A stretch of 64,000 nt of DNA from Sphingomonas trueperi (GCF_011927635.1 NZ_JAATJB010000001.1:372001-436000), one strand, 5' to 3'; counted from the first letter of the stretch, positions 27,434-36,654 are shown. Numbers and translations: made by a program. The notes: generated from the sequence alone by a model not told the origin.

Positions 27434-28642
27434 ATGAAACTGCGGATCGGATTGGGGCTCGCCCTCGCCCTCGGTGCCCCGGCCGTCGCCGGCACCCGCC
27501 CTGCCGATCCGTTGGTGGTGGACCGCGTCGTGCTGCTGATGCGGCACGGCGTGCGTCCGCCCACCAAGGTCCCGGCGATGCCGCCCGAAGTGACGCCCGA
27601 GCGCTGGCCCGACTGGCCGACCAAGCCGGGCTGGCTCACGCCGCACGGCGCGGCGGCAGTGGCGCGGCTCGGCGCGGCGGACGGTACCGGCTTGCGCGCC
27701 CGCAGCCTGCTCCCGGCCAGGGGCTGCCCGGCTCCGGCCGCGATCCGCATCGTCGCCGATAGCGACCAGCGGACGATCGAAACCGCCAAGGCCTGGGCGG
27801 CGACGCTCGCGCCCGGCTGCGCCCTCGCCATCGACCACTATGCGCAGGACGTGCCGGACCCGCGCTTCAATGCGATCGAATCGGGCAAGGCACCGCTCGA
27901 TCCCGCCAAGGCCGATGCGGCGGTGGCGGCCGAAGTCGGTCCCGGCGGGTTCGCCGCGCTCGATGCGCGCTACCGGCCGCTGCTGGCGCGGATCGACATC
28001 ATCCTGTGCGGCACGCCGCGTCCCGGTTGCGGCGTCTCCGGCACGCCCACCGGCCTCGCCCCCGCCCGCGCCGACAAGCGCCCCAAGCTGACCGGCGCGA
28101 TCGACCGCGCCTCCACCGCCGCGCAGATCCTGCTGCTCGAGGCGGCAGAGGGCATGAAGCTGGCACAGATCGGCTGGGGCCGCGCGACGCTGGCGGACGT
28201 GACCGCATTGGGCGCATTCCACGCGCTCGAATTCCGCATCCTCGCCCGGCCGAGGCCGATCGCGGCGGCGAATTTCGCCGGGTTGGCGGCGATCGTCCGC
28301 GCAGGGCTCGCCGACAGCGGTCCGCGGGTGACGATGATCTCCGGCCACGACACCAACATCGCCAATCTCGGCGGGCTGTTCGACGTGCACTGGCAGGTCC
28401 CCGGCTTCGCCGCCGACGATCCCGTGCCCGGCGGCGCGCTGGTGCTGGAGCGGCTGCACGACCGCGCCGGCAAGCGCTATGTCCGCCTCCGCTACCGCGC
28501 GCAGACGCTGGAACAGCTCCGCACCGCGGCACCGCTCGGTCTCAAAGGCCCGCACGATCGGATTCTTCGCGTGCCCGGGTGCAACGCACGCGGCATTGCC
28601 GGGTTGTGTACCCTGGACGAGGCGCTCGCCAAGCTCGGCTGA
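27434..28642 (+). CDS. Histidine acid phosphatase, phytase (AppA) type, secreted
   Basis: 402 residues with a signal peptide (about 1-20). The catalytic motif RHGVRPP has Arg37 and His38 as nucleophile region, and the proton donor pair is in SGHDTN near residue 304. These are the marks of branch-2 histidine phosphatases, which include periplasmic 4-phytase and glucose-1-phosphatase. Several Cys pairs may form disulfides. It hydrolyses phosphate monoesters in the periplasm, possibly phytate taken up by the receptor encoded just upstream. Substrate specificity cannot be fixed from sequence. Confidence 0.88.
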   Translation: MKLRIGLGLALALGAPAVAGTRPADPLVVDRVVLLMRHGVRPPTKVPAMPPEVTPERWPDWPTKPGWLTPHGAAAVARLGAADGTGLRARSLLPARGCPAPAAIRIVADSDQRTIETAKAWAATLAPGCALAIDHYAQDVPDPRFNAIESGKAPLDPAKADAAVAAEVGPGGFAALDARYRPLLARIDIILCGTPRPGCGVSGTPTGLAPARADKRPKLTGAIDRASTAAQILLLEAAEGMKLAQIGWGRATLADVTALGAFHALEFRILARPRPIAAANFAGLAAIVRAGLADSGPRVTMISGHDTNIANLGGLFDVHWQVPGFAADDPVPGGALVLERLHDRAGKRYVRLRYRAQTLEQLRTAAPLGLKGPHDRILRVPGCNARGIAGLCTLDEALAKLG

Positions 28643-28718
28643 GACAGTCCCGCATATCTCCCGTGTTGCATGGCACCATCGTTTCGCCCATCACCGCGGC
28701 CGAGAAAGGGAAGCAGCT

Positions 28719-31199
28719 GTGGCCAGCCTTGCCGAGGCGGGATTGTTCGATGCGGGCACGATCGCCGATCGTTGGATCGCCGACTATTGCGGCCATGCAC
28801 CCGCCGGCGACGTGCTGTGCGCGGAATCCGGCGCGCCCTGGAGCGCGCTGTTCGAAGAACTGGCGGGGCTTTCCGGCGACGGGCTGACGATCGCCCGCGA
28901 ACGCGCGCATCGCCATGCCGAGGATATCGGCACCGGCTACCGGATCGGCGACGAGGGCGACGAGCGCCCCTGGCCGCTCTCCCCCGTGCCGCTGCTGATC
29001 GACCAGCAGGCATGGCGCGGCATCGCGGCCGGCGTCGCCCAGCGCGCCGAGCTGATGGAGCGGCTGCTCCAGGACCTGTACGGCCCGAACCAGCTGATCG
29101 CCGATGGCCACCTGCCCGCCGCGCTGCTCACCGGCAGCCCCTTCTTCCTCCGCCCGCTGACCCACCTGACTCCGCCCGGCGGGCATCATCTGCACTTCGT
29201 CGCGTTCGACCTGTGCCGCAGCCCGGACGGGCATTGGCGGGTGCTCGCCGACCATCTCCGCGCCCCCGCCGGCGCCGGCTATGCGCTGGAGAACCGGCTG
29301 GCGATGGCGCGGACGCTGGGGGGCCTGCAGGGCCGGCTCAACATCGAGCGCCACGCCCCCTTCTTCGCCGCCTTCCGCGACGGCATCGCCGCCGCCTGCC
29401 GCCGCGCCGAGCCGCGCATGGCGCTGCTCACCCCCGGCCGCTTCACCGCCAGCTATGCCGAGCAGGCGCATCTCGCCCGCTATCTCGGCTTCCTGCTGGT
29501 CGAGGGCGCCGATCTCGCGGTGCTCGACGACCGCGTCTATGTCCGCACGATTGCCGGGCTGAAGCGGGTGGATGCGCTGTGGCACCGGTTCGATCCCCGC
29601 TATCTTGATCCGCTCGCGCTCGATTCGCATTCGAAGATCGGCGTCGCCGGGCTGATCGACGCGACGGTGGCGGGCAATGTGGTGATCGCCAATGCGCCGG
29701 GCGCCGGCCTGCTCGAGGCGCCCGCCTTCGCCGCCTTCCTGCCGCGGCTCAGCGAGCTCCTGCTCGGCGAACCGCTGCGCCTGCCCAACATCGCCACCTG
29801 GTGGTGCGGGCAATCGGCCGAGGCGGCGCATGTCGCGGCCAATCTCGACCAGATGGTCGTCGCCCCCGCCTTCGGCACCCCGCCGCTCGGCCTGCCGGAG
29901 GGCAAGGCGGTGCTCGGCGCGCATCTGAACGAGGCCGCCCGCGCGGCGCTCCGCGACGATATGACCCGCCGGCCGCAGGATTATGTCGGGCAGGAAGTCG
30001 TCTGCCTCTCGACCATGCCCTTCGTCGCCGAGGACCGGCTGGCGCCCCGCCCCTTCACGCTGCGCGTCTTCGCCGCGCGCGATGCGGCGGGCAACTGGAC
30101 GGTGCTGCCCGGCGGCTTCGCGCGAATCGGCGAACATGCCGATGCCCGCGCCGCCGTGATGGGCGAGGGGAGCTGGTCGGCCGACGTGTGCATCCACGGG
30201 CCCGATCCGGTGGCGCCGGTGTCGCTGCTCCCCTCGGGCGATTCGACCCAGCTGCGCCGCAACCCCGGCACGCTGCCCAGCCGGGTGGCGGACAACATGT
30301 TCTGGCTCGGCCGCTATCTGGAACGCGGCGAGGCGTTGCTGTCGGTGCTGCGCGTGCTGCTCGGCCATTCGATCAGCGCGGATACCGGCGCGGCGCTCTC
30401 GGCGGAGACGGTGGATCGCCTCGCCCAGCTGGTGGTGGGCGCGGGTGCCGCCCCCGCCCCGCGCGGCCTCAAGCGGCAGGACCTCACTCAGCTCGCCCGC
30501 ACCGCGCTCGAATCGACCGAGGGCTGGACCAGCGTCCGCGCGATCAATTGCCAGGCGCGCGCGATCGGCGCGGTCTCGCGCGACCGGCTCTCGGCCGACA
30601 TGATCCGCCTGCTCGACGCGCCCTTCCCCGAGCGCGGCGTGCTGCTCGACCGCGCCGGATCGCTGCAGCGCCGCTATTCGGCGCTGGCGGGGCAGGCGGG
30701 CGAGCATATGGGCCGCACCGATGCGTGGCGCTTCCACGATCTCGGCCGCCGCATCGAGCGCGCGCTGGCGACGATCGGCTTTCTCCGTGCACTCGGCGGC
30801 CCGCAAGCAACGGCGGACGATCTTTCGACCCTGCTCGACCTCGCCGACAGCCAGATCAGCTATCGCCAGCGCTATCTGACCGGCATCGCCCGGGTGCCGG
30901 TGCTCGACCTGCTTGCGCTCGATCCCGGCAATCCGCGTGGGCTGGCCTTCCAGGCGGCGGCGCTCTCGACGCACCTCAATGCGCTGCCGGTACTGTCGGA
31001 CGACGGTTTGGCCGAGCCGCAGCAGGAACAGGCGCGCAGCATCGCCGCGACCCTGGTCACCGCCCGCGCCACCGCGATCGACGATGCCTGGCTCGCCGAT
31101 CTCCAGGCGCGGCTGTGGAGCCTCTCCGAGGCGATCGCCCGTCGCTATTTCCTCCACGGCGCCGAGCCGCTGCGCGCGGCGGGGCTCGTCCTCGCATGA
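28719..31199 (+). CDS. Circularly permuted ATP-grasp type 2 fused to alpha-E (DUF403) domain
   Basis: 826 residues. The N-terminal part (about 1-500) has the CP-ATP-grasp/DUF404-DUF407 blocks YGPNQLIADGHLP, VYVRTIAGLKRVD and AFGTPPLGLPEG. The C-terminal part (about 515-826; LPSRVADNMFWLGRYLERGE, AINCQARAIG) is the alpha-E/DUF403 domain. In many bacteria these are separate adjacent genes; here they are fused. The family is thought to ligate amino groups to a peptide or metabolite, but the substrate is unknown. GTG 28719 has AAGGGAAG upstream. The stop overlaps the transglutaminase start. Confidence 0.9.
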   Translation: MASLAEAGLFDAGTIADRWIADYCGHAPAGDVLCAESGAPWSALFEELAGLSGDGLTIARERAHRHAEDIGTGYRIGDEGDERPWPLSPVPLLIDQQAWRGIAAGVAQRAELMERLLQDLYGPNQLIADGHLPAALLTGSPFFLRPLTHLTPPGGHHLHFVAFDLCRSPDGHWRVLADHLRAPAGAGYALENRLAMARTLGGLQGRLNIERHAPFFAAFRDGIAAACRRAEPRMALLTPGRFTASYAEQAHLARYLGFLLVEGADLAVLDDRVYVRTIAGLKRVDALWHRFDPRYLDPLALDSHSKIGVAGLIDATVAGNVVIANAPGAGLLEAPAFAAFLPRLSELLLGEPLRLPNIATWWCGQSAEAAHVAANLDQMVVAPAFGTPPLGLPEGKAVLGAHLNEAARAALRDDMTRRPQDYVGQEVVCLSTMPFVAEDRLAPRPFTLRVFAARDAAGNWTVLPGGFARIGEHADARAAVMGEGSWSADVCIHGPDPVAPVSLLPSGDSTQLRRNPGTLPSRVADNMFWLGRYLERGEALLSVLRVLLGHSISADTGAALSAETVDRLAQLVVGAGAAPAPRGLKRQDLTQLARTALESTEGWTSVRAINCQARAIGAVSRDRLSADMIRLLDAPFPERGVLLDRAGSLQRRYSALAGQAGEHMGRTDAWRFHDLGRRIERALATIGFLRALGGPQATADDLSTLLDLADSQISYRQRYLTGIARVPVLDLLALDPGNPRGLAFQAAALSTHLNALPVLSDDGLAEPQQEQARSIAATLVTARATAIDDAWLADLQARLWSLSEAIARRYFLHGAEPLRAAGLVLA

Positions 31200-32089
31200 T
31201 GCTCTACGGCATCCGCCATGTGACGCGGTTCGATTACGACCAGCCGGTCGCCTTCGCGCGCTGCAACCTGCGGCTGAAGCCGATTCTCTGGTCCGGCCAG
31301 AGTATCGAGGAATATGCGCTGAGCGTGCAGCCCGGCGGCCGCACCTATCCGGCGCGCGCCGAGGCCGGGCTCGCCAATGTCGTGCGGCTGGTGGTGGAGC
31401 ATGCGGCCAGCAGCCTGACGATCGAGAGCAGCGCGCGCGTCCGCGTCGACCGCCAGATCCCGTTTCCCATGCCCGGCGACGCGACCATCGCACAGGTCTC
31501 CGCCTGGGCACGCGCAAGCCGCGATCCCACGCCCGCGGGACCCGCCGCCTATCTCTTCCCCTCGCCGCTGATCCCGCTCGACCGCGACATCGCCGCCTGG
31601 TGCGCCGAGGAACTGCAGCCGGAGCGCGGCATCCTCGAAGCGGGAATCGCACTCGCCCGGCGCATCCAGCGCGACTTCGCGTTCGATCCCACCGCCACTT
31701 TGGTCGACACGCCGCCGCACGAGGCGTTCGCGAAGCGCGGCGGCGTGTGCCAGGATTTCGCCCAGATCATGCTCTCCGGCCTGCGCGCCGCGGGGCTGCC
31801 CGCCGCCTATGTCTCGGGCTATCTGCGCACGCTGCCGCCGCCGGGCCAGCCGCGGCTGGTCGGCGCCGACGCGACCCATGCCTGGGTGCTTTTGTGGTGC
31901 GGGCCGGATCTCGGCTGGGTGGGCGTCGATCCCACCAACGGCATCTGGATGGCCGAGGACCACATCGTCATGGCGATCGGCCGCGATTATGCCGACATCG
32001 CGCCGATCGACGGCATCGTGCTCGGCTCGGGCGCGCAGGCGATGCACGTCTCGGTCGATGTCGAGCCGCTGGAAGTGACGGCGGGGTAG
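31196..32089 (+). CDS. Transglutaminase-like cysteine protease family protein
   Basis: 297 residues. A BTG-type N-terminal beta domain (about 1-150) precedes the transglutaminase core, whose triad is visible: Cys in GGVCQDFAQIM, His in ATHAWVLLW and Asp in GVDPTNG. No signal peptide, so it acts in the cytoplasm. The ATG overlaps the stop of the ATP-grasp/alpha-E gene. The two are a recurrent pair in bacteria and are thought to build and cut or crosslink a peptide tag; this is inference. Confidence 0.93.
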   Translation: MMLYGIRHVTRFDYDQPVAFARCNLRLKPILWSGQSIEEYALSVQPGGRTYPARAEAGLANVVRLVVEHAASSLTIESSARVRVDRQIPFPMPGDATIAQVSAWARASRDPTPAGPAAYLFPSPLIPLDRDIAAWCAEELQPERGILEAGIALARRIQRDFAFDPTATLVDTPPHEAFAKRGGVCQDFAQIMLSGLRAAGLPAAYVSGYLRTLPPPGQPRLVGADATHAWVLLWCGPDLGWVGVDPTNGIWMAEDHIVMAIGRDYADIAPIDGIVLGSGAQAMHVSVDVEPLEVTAG

Positions 32090-32105
32090 ACCGCTATCCC
32101 CGCGA

Positions 32106-33338
32106 TCAATGCTCCATCGGGCCCTTGTCGCCGAAGTTCAGCCGCCGCGTGACGTTATAGTCGAGCACCGCCATCACGAAATAGGCGGCAAACTGCTTCA
32201 CCCGCGTCCACCAGCCGGTCCGCGCCTTGTAGAGCGCGGGCGTGATCCGCTCGGACTGCGCGATCTCGCCATCGACATAGCCGCGGACATGCGCGGCGAA
32301 GGCCCGGTCCTGCACCCGCAGCATCAGCTCGAGGTTCAGGAACATGCTGCGGATGTCGAAATTGGCCGAGCCGATATGGACGACGTCGTCGATCACATAG
32401 AGCTTCGTATGCAGCTTGGTCGGCTGATATTCGTAGATCTCCACCTGCTTGCGCAGCAGCCCGGCATAGGTGAAGCGCGCCGCCCAGATCGCGGCGGTAT
32501 GGTCGAGCTTCGACGGCAGCACCAGCCGCACCTGCCCGCGCCGCCCGGCCTTGTCGAGCCGCCGCAGCATCGCCGGGCTCGGCGCGAAATAGGCCGCGAT
32601 CAGGTCGAGCCGATTCGCCCGCTCCATGTCGTGCTTCACCACCCGCGCCCAGGGCGACAGCCGCCGCATCGGCCCGCCGAGCAGCCAGCGGGTCTCGCCC
32701 TCGGGCTCGCTCCACGCCTTCAGCATACGCCCGAGCGAGCGCAGCGTCGCGCGCGGCCGCTTGGCCCAGGCGGCGAGCGAATCGAAATAGCCGGTCAGCC
32801 GCTCGGCCGCCGGGCCCTCGACCAGCAACCCCATGTCGCGCCAGGCATGGTCGGCGGCGGTGCCGAAATAGCTCGATTCGATATTGAATCCGCCGACGAT
32901 CACCCGCGCCTCGTCGGCCAGCGCCAGCTTCTGGTGGTTGCGCAACAGATAGCGCCGCCCCCAGCGCGGCACGAATCGGCATACCTCGACGCCCGCGGCG
33001 TGGAGCGGATCGAAGAAATCGTTGCTCTCGGCATGCTCGCTGCCGAGCCCGTCGACGATCAGATAGACCCGAACCCCGCGCGCCGCCGCATCGATCAGCG
33101 CCTGGCGCACCGCGGCGCCGGCCGCGTCGTCGAGATAGATGTAATAGAGCACCCGCAGCGTCCGCTCGGCACTCGCGATCAGTGCCAGCAGCGCGCGCAT
33201 CCGCTCGGGCCCCTCGGGCAGCAGCGTCAGCCGGTTGCCGTCGACGGTAAAGCTGGGCTGGGCGAGCGGCGGCATCATCGGGGCATGCCCGGCGGCCATG
33301 CCCTCGGCAAGCGGTTCGGGATCGGCATAGGGTGCCAT
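32106..33338 (-). CDS. Phospholipase D family protein, cardiolipin synthase-like
   Basis: 410 residues. Two HKD motifs are present: HQKLALAD followed by GGFN, and HTKLYVID followed by GSANFD. These belong to PLD-type enzymes that make cardiolipin from phosphatidylglycerol or exchange head groups. There is no N-terminal membrane anchor, unlike ClsA, so it is closer to ClsB/ClsC. I chose ATG 33338 (MAPYADPEP), with GAGG upstream; earlier starts would extend into the rpoZ promoter region. Confidence 0.9.
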   Translation of the reverse strand: MAPYADPEPLAEGMAAGHAPMMPPLAQPSFTVDGNRLTLLPEGPERMRALLALIASAERTLRVLYYIYLDDAAGAAVRQALIDAAARGVRVYLIVDGLGSEHAESNDFFDPLHAAGVEVCRFVPRWGRRYLLRNHQKLALADEARVIVGGFNIESSYFGTAADHAWRDMGLLVEGPAAERLTGYFDSLAAWAKRPRATLRSLGRMLKAWSEPEGETRWLLGGPMRRLSPWARVVKHDMERANRLDLIAAYFAPSPAMLRRLDKAGRRGQVRLVLPSKLDHTAAIWAARFTYAGLLRKQVEIYEYQPTKLHTKLYVIDDVVHIGSANFDIRSMFLNLELMLRVQDRAFAAHVRGYVDGEIAQSERITPALYKARTGWWTRVKQFAAYFVMAVLDYNVTRRLNFGDKGPMEH

Positions 33339-33420
33339 CGAGCGGGAAGCCTCCGGTAGGTGAACCTGCGTAACGATCGAAGCCGCATCGCGCTCCCTCG
33401 CGCAGGCATGGCGGCTTTTC

Positions 33421-33449
33421 TTGACATTTGCGGGCTCGGCCCCTAACTG
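33421..33449 (+). promoter_or_regulatory. Sigma-70-type promoter of rpoZ
   Basis: TTGACA (33421-33426) and TAACTG (33444-33449) are spaced by 17 bases, a good housekeeping promoter for an alphaproteobacterium. The expected start of transcription is near 33456, about 33 bases before the rpoZ ATG. Confidence 0.7.
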
Positions 33450-33488
33450 GCCGGTCTTTCCCGGCCCTGACATCTAAGGAAGAACAGG

Positions 33489-33833
33489 ATGGCGCGCGTC
33501 ACTGTCGAAGATTGCGTCGACAAGATTCCGAACCGGTTCGACCTGGTGCTGTTCGCTGCGCAGCGCGCGCGGCAGATCTCCGGCGGTGCCGACCTGACCC
33601 TCGATCGCGATCGCGACAAGAACCCGGTTGTCGCGCTCCGCGAAATCGCCGAAGAGACCGTGCGCCCGGACCATCTGCAGGAAGCGGTGGTGGCGAGCCT
33701 GCAGCGCGTCCGCGTCGACGACGAGGATGCGCCCGACGAGATCGGCTCGATCCAGGCCCAGGCCGAGGCGCTCCGCCTCACCGCCGCAGCCCCGCCGCGC
33801 AACCAGAATCTGGGCGGCGACTACGAGGGCTGA
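33489..33833 (+). CDS. rpoZ: RNA polymerase omega subunit
   Basis: 114 residues. The N-terminal half [20 protein letters not shown] and RARQI are typical of omega, which helps assemble the beta' subunit. The C-terminal half is acidic and variable. It has AAGGAAG upstream, its own promoter at 33421 and a terminator at 33862. No spoT/rel gene follows, unlike many proteobacteria. Confidence 0.97.
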   Translation: MARVTVEDCVDKIPNRFDLVLFAAQRARQISGGADLTLDRDRDKNPVVALREIAEETVRPDHLQEAVVASLQRVRVDDEDAPDEIGSIQAQAEALRLTAAAPPRNQNLGGDYEG

Positions 33834-33861
33834 TCGCCTTCGAATCGAACGACCGACAAAG

Positions 33862-33888
33862 GGGCTGGCGGAAACGCCGGCCCTTTTT
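33862..33888 (+). terminator. Rho-independent terminator after rpoZ
   Basis: Stem 33862-33870 pairs with 33875-33883 (GGGCTGGCG/CGCCGGCCC, one G-T pair), with a GAAA tetraloop and a TTTTT run at 33884-33888. It lies just before the stop of the convergent DUF4269 gene. Confidence 0.85.
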
Positions 33889-33891
33889 GTT

Positions 33892-34419
33892 TCAGGCACC
33901 GATCCGGGCGCGCAGCGTGTCGTCGTCGAGCCCCTCGAGCGTGAGCAGCGCGGCATAGGGATCGCCCGCGAGCCCCAGCACCTGCGCGAAGGCGGGTTCG
34001 GTCTTGGCGCCTGCGTGCCGGCGCGCCATCACGACGGTGCGGAGCGGTTCGCCGCCCAATGCGAGCAGCCGACGCTCGATCGCGAAATGCCGCCAGCCGA
34101 GCTGCTCGGCAACGGGACGGGCCTGGCCGAACAGCTCGAACAGCCAGCCGGCGCAATGGAAGCGCGCGACCACGGGGCGATCGCTGCCCTGCCACTGCCA
34201 CATCGCGAAGCCGGGGCGGTCGCGATAGGATTCCCATAGCGCCACGGCGAAGGCCTGGGGATCGGGGGCATGGCAGAGGATGTCGATGTCGCTATCAGGC
34301 AGGTCGAGGCCGAGCGGCGGCGTGCCTGCGACATGCGGGTCGAAGGCGGCGAGACGCGTTAGAACACCGCTTTGCGCGAGCGCTTCGGCATAGGACGGAC
34401 GGCTGTGGGAATGGCGCAT
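33892..34419 (-). CDS. DUF4269 protein, nucleotidyltransferase-like
   Basis: 175 residues. The segment GTPPLGLDLPDSDIDILC resembles the G-x-D-x-D core of nucleotidyltransferase-fold proteins and fits DUF4269. Members are of unknown function. I chose ATG 34419 (MRHSHSRPSY); further upstream the frame enters the repeat region. It converges with rpoZ. Confidence 0.75.
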   Translation of the reverse strand: MRHSHSRPSYAEALAQSGVLTRLAAFDPHVAGTPPLGLDLPDSDIDILCHAPDPQAFAVALWESYRDRPGFAMWQWQGSDRPVVARFHCAGWLFELFGQARPVAEQLGWRHFAIERRLLALGGEPLRTVVMARRHAGAKTEPAFAQVLGLAGDPYAALLTLEGLDDDTLRARIGA

Positions 34420-34433
34420 GGGCGTCGCTACCG

Positions 34434-34645
34434 TATCCTCCCCCTGGCGGGCAGGGCTCTCGCATTTGAACCCGAAGGATATCGGTGCATCGAAAACCAT
34501 CGTCATCCCGGCGGAAGCCGGGATCCATTGCCCTGTGCGCTGGGGGAAAGAACCGTGGCATCAGCGCCAATGGATCCCGGCTTCCGCCGGGATGACGGGA
34601 GTCCTTGGCCATATGCGATTGCCCTCCCCCTCGAGGGGGAGGATA
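34434..34645. repeat. Composite intergenic repeat: TATCCTCCCCC arms enclosing a REP doublet
   Basis: Outer inverted arms TATCCTCCCCC (34434-34444) and GGGGGAGGATA (34635-34645) enclose a REP-type doublet with perfect 30-base arms at 34501-34530 and 34568-34597. A perfect 20-base palindrome is at 34623-34642. The region fills almost all of the gap between DUF4269 and rlmE and holds no gene. Confidence 0.8.
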
Positions 34646-34647
34646 GG

Positions 34648-35346
34648 CTATTGCTGTTCCTGCTCGGGCTCGCCGGCCGGTTCCGCCCGTCCCTTGAACC
34701 CCTGCGCCACGACATACCATTCCACCGAGCCCTTGCGGCTGGCCGGCGGCTTGGCGTGCTTCACCGTCGCGAAGGCGCGCTTCATTTCGGCGATCAGCGC
34801 CGAATCGGCCCCGCCCGCGAACACCTTGGCGACGAAATCACCGCCCGGGGCCAGCGTCTTGAGCGCGAAATCGAACGCGGTCTCGACCAGCGCCATGGTG
34901 CGCAGCGCATCGGTCTGCGGATGGCCGACGGTGTTTGCCGCCATGTCCGACAGGATCAGGTCGGGCGCGCCGCCCAGCGCCTCGATCAGCCGGTCGGGCG
35001 CGGCATCGTCCATGAAGTCCATCTGGAGCAGCGTCGCGCCCTCGATCGGGTCGACCGGCAGCAGGTCGATGCCGACCACCGCCGCCTTGGGCAGCACGCG
35101 CCGCACCACCTGGGTCCAGCCGCCCGGCGCGACACCGAGATCGACCACCCGCCTGGCCCCCTTCAGGAACCCGAACTTCTCGTCCAGCTCGGTCAGCTTG
35201 TACGCCGCGCGGCTGCGATAGCCCTCGGCCTTGGCGCGCCGGACATAGGGGTCGTTCAGCTGGCGCTCCAGCCAGCGCGTCGATTGCGCCGTCCGGCCGC
35301 GCGCCGTGCGCACGCGAACATGGCCGCGGCCACCGCCCCTGCTCAT
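34648..35346 (-). CDS. rlmE: 23S rRNA uridine-2552 2'-O-methyltransferase
   Basis: 232 residues. The K-D-K-E set of the FtsJ/RrmJ fold is visible: Lys in [22 protein letters not shown] for SAM, Asp in LILSDMAAN, Lys in FVAKVF and Glu in SVEWYVVA. It methylates U2552 in the A-loop of 23S rRNA, a late 50S assembly step. The N-terminal 25 residues are basic and the C-terminal tail is Gly/Pro/Glu/Gln-rich. It lies 18 bases after ppx/gppA, on the same strand. Confidence 0.96.
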   Translation of the reverse strand: MSRGGGRGHVRVRTARGRTAQSTRWLERQLNDPYVRRAKAEGYRSRAAYKLTELDEKFGFLKGARRVVDLGVAPGGWTQVVRRVLPKAAVVGIDLLPVDPIEGATLLQMDFMDDAAPDRLIEALGGAPDLILSDMAANTVGHPQTDALRTMALVETAFDFALKTLAPGGDFVAKVFAGGADSALIAEMKRAFATVKHAKPPASRKGSVEWYVVAQGFKGRAEPAGEPEQEQQ

Positions 35347-35364
35347 CGCTACTTCCTCACAACC

Positions 35365-36423
35365 TTATAGGGGCGCGCCGCCGATCAGCCGCCGCAAGAT
35401 GCCTTCGCGAATGCCGCGATCGGCGATGCCTAGCCGCTCGGCAGGCCAGATGTCGAGGATCGTCTCCAGGATCGCGCAGCCGGCCGAGACGAGATCGGCG
35501 CGTTCGTTGCCGATGCACGGCACCTGGGCGCGCTCCTTGACGCTCATCGCGGCGATTCGCGCGCTCACCGCGCGCATCGCCGCGCTCGGCACGATCAGCC
35601 CGTCGACCGCCGAGCGATCGTACGAGGCCAGCCCCAGATGCACGCTGGCCAGCGTCGTCACCGTGCCGCTGGTGCCGAGCAGCCGCGGCGTACCCTTGGG
35701 CGGGCGCAGCCGGGCGACGAAAGGCGCGAAGCTCTCCCGCACCCGCGCGCGCATGTCGGCATAGGCCGCGGCGCGGGCATCGGCGTCCACTGCCTTGCTC
35801 TGTCCGGTCGCCTCGCTGAGCGATACCACGCCCCAGGGCGCGCTGTGCCAGTCGAGGATACGCGGGACCGGCGCGTGCGAATCGACCAGCACCAGCTCGG
35901 TCGAGCCGCCGCCGATGTCGAACACCAAGGCCGGCCCGTCCCCGGGCTCGAGCAGCGCATGGCAGCCGAGCACCGCCAGCCGCGCCTCTTCCTCGGCGGT
36001 GATGATGTCGAGCGCGATTCCGGTCTCGCGATAGGCGCGCTCGATGAACTCGGCGCCGTTCTCGGCCTGGCGGCAGGCCTGGGTCGCCACCGATCGGGCG
36101 AGGGCCACGTTGCGGCGCTTGAGCTTGTCCGCGCAGATGCGCAGCGCGGCCAGCGTGCGCTCGATCGCGGCGTCGGACAGGCGGCCGGTCGTCGCCAGCC
36201 CCTCGCCCAGGCGGACGATTCGCGAAAACGCATCGATCACCGCGAAGCCCGATCCTTGCGGACGCGCGATCAGCAGCCGGCAATTATTGGTACCCAGATC
36301 CAGCGCGGCATAATGGCGCGCTTCGGGCCAACGCGGTGCCGGCCCTTTCGCGGCCGGCGGCGGCGCAGGGCGGGCGGCGGAAACGCGCCTCCCGCGGGGC
36401 ATTCTGGCGGAGCCATCCCCCAT
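35365..36423 (-). CDS. Ppx/GppA family phosphatase
   Basis: 352 residues. The ASKHA-fold phosphate motifs are seen: ALDLGTNNCRLLI (near residue 41), FDIGGGSTELVLV and GTSGTVTTLAS. It hydrolyses polyphosphate or pppGpp. It lacks the extra C-terminal HD domain of long Ppx proteins. The first 35 residues are Pro/Ala/Arg-rich and may not all be translated. It is the first gene of the pair with rlmE. Confidence 0.93.
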   Translation of the reverse strand: MGDGSARMPRGRRVSAARPAPPPAAKGPAPRWPEARHYAALDLGTNNCRLLIARPQGSGFAVIDAFSRIVRLGEGLATTGRLSDAAIERTLAALRICADKLKRRNVALARSVATQACRQAENGAEFIERAYRETGIALDIITAEEEARLAVLGCHALLEPGDGPALVFDIGGGSTELVLVDSHAPVPRILDWHSAPWGVVSLSEATGQSKAVDADARAAAYADMRARVRESFAPFVARLRPPKGTPRLLGTSGTVTTLASVHLGLASYDRSAVDGLIVPSAAMRAVSARIAAMSVKERAQVPCIGNERADLVSAGCAILETILDIWPAERLGIADRGIREGILRRLIGGAPL

Positions 36424-36536
36424 ATCATCAACTCACTTATCTTCTTCCGTCACCGAACCAGAACGGCTCGGCCGGTGCTTGGATGCGAGGCTAGACGAGC
36501 AAGGATGACAGCGCAAGGCGAGCGCGCGATTGCGCG

Positions 36537-36565
36537 TTGACAGGGCCGCCGCATCCCCCTATCTG
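36537..36565 (+). promoter_or_regulatory. Sigma-70-type promoter of tRNA-Gln
   Basis: TTGACA (36537-36542) and TATCTG (36560-36565) are spaced by 17 bases. The tRNA starts at 36581, so a transcript start near 36572 leaves a short leader. Confidence 0.75.
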
Positions 36566-36580
36566 GCGCGACCTGTCTGG

Positions 36581-36654
36581 TGCCCCGTCGTCTAAAGGTA
36601 AGACTACGGACTCTGACTCCGTCAATTGAGGTTCGAATCCTCACGGGGCATCCA
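36581..36654 (+). tRNA. tRNA-Gln (anticodon CTG)
   Basis: The acceptor TGCCCCG pairs with CGGGGCA; D arm GTCT/AGAC; anticodon stem ACGGA/TCCGT with loop CTCTGAC giving anticodon CTG, which reads CAG; T arm TGAGG/CCTCA with TTCGAAT. The 3' CCA is encoded (to 36654). No second tRNA is nearby, and no integrated element is seen at its 3' end. Confidence 0.96.

Noticed and set aside
28542..31652. A 1036-codon open frame on the minus strand opposite the ATP-grasp and transglutaminase genes
   Set aside because: Same shadow effect; no recognisable motif, and the plus-strand proteins are clear.
36581..36654. tRNA-Gln as the attachment site of an integrated element
   Set aside because: No integrase, no repeated tRNA end and no foreign-looking genes lie downstream; the next genes are ordinary transporters.
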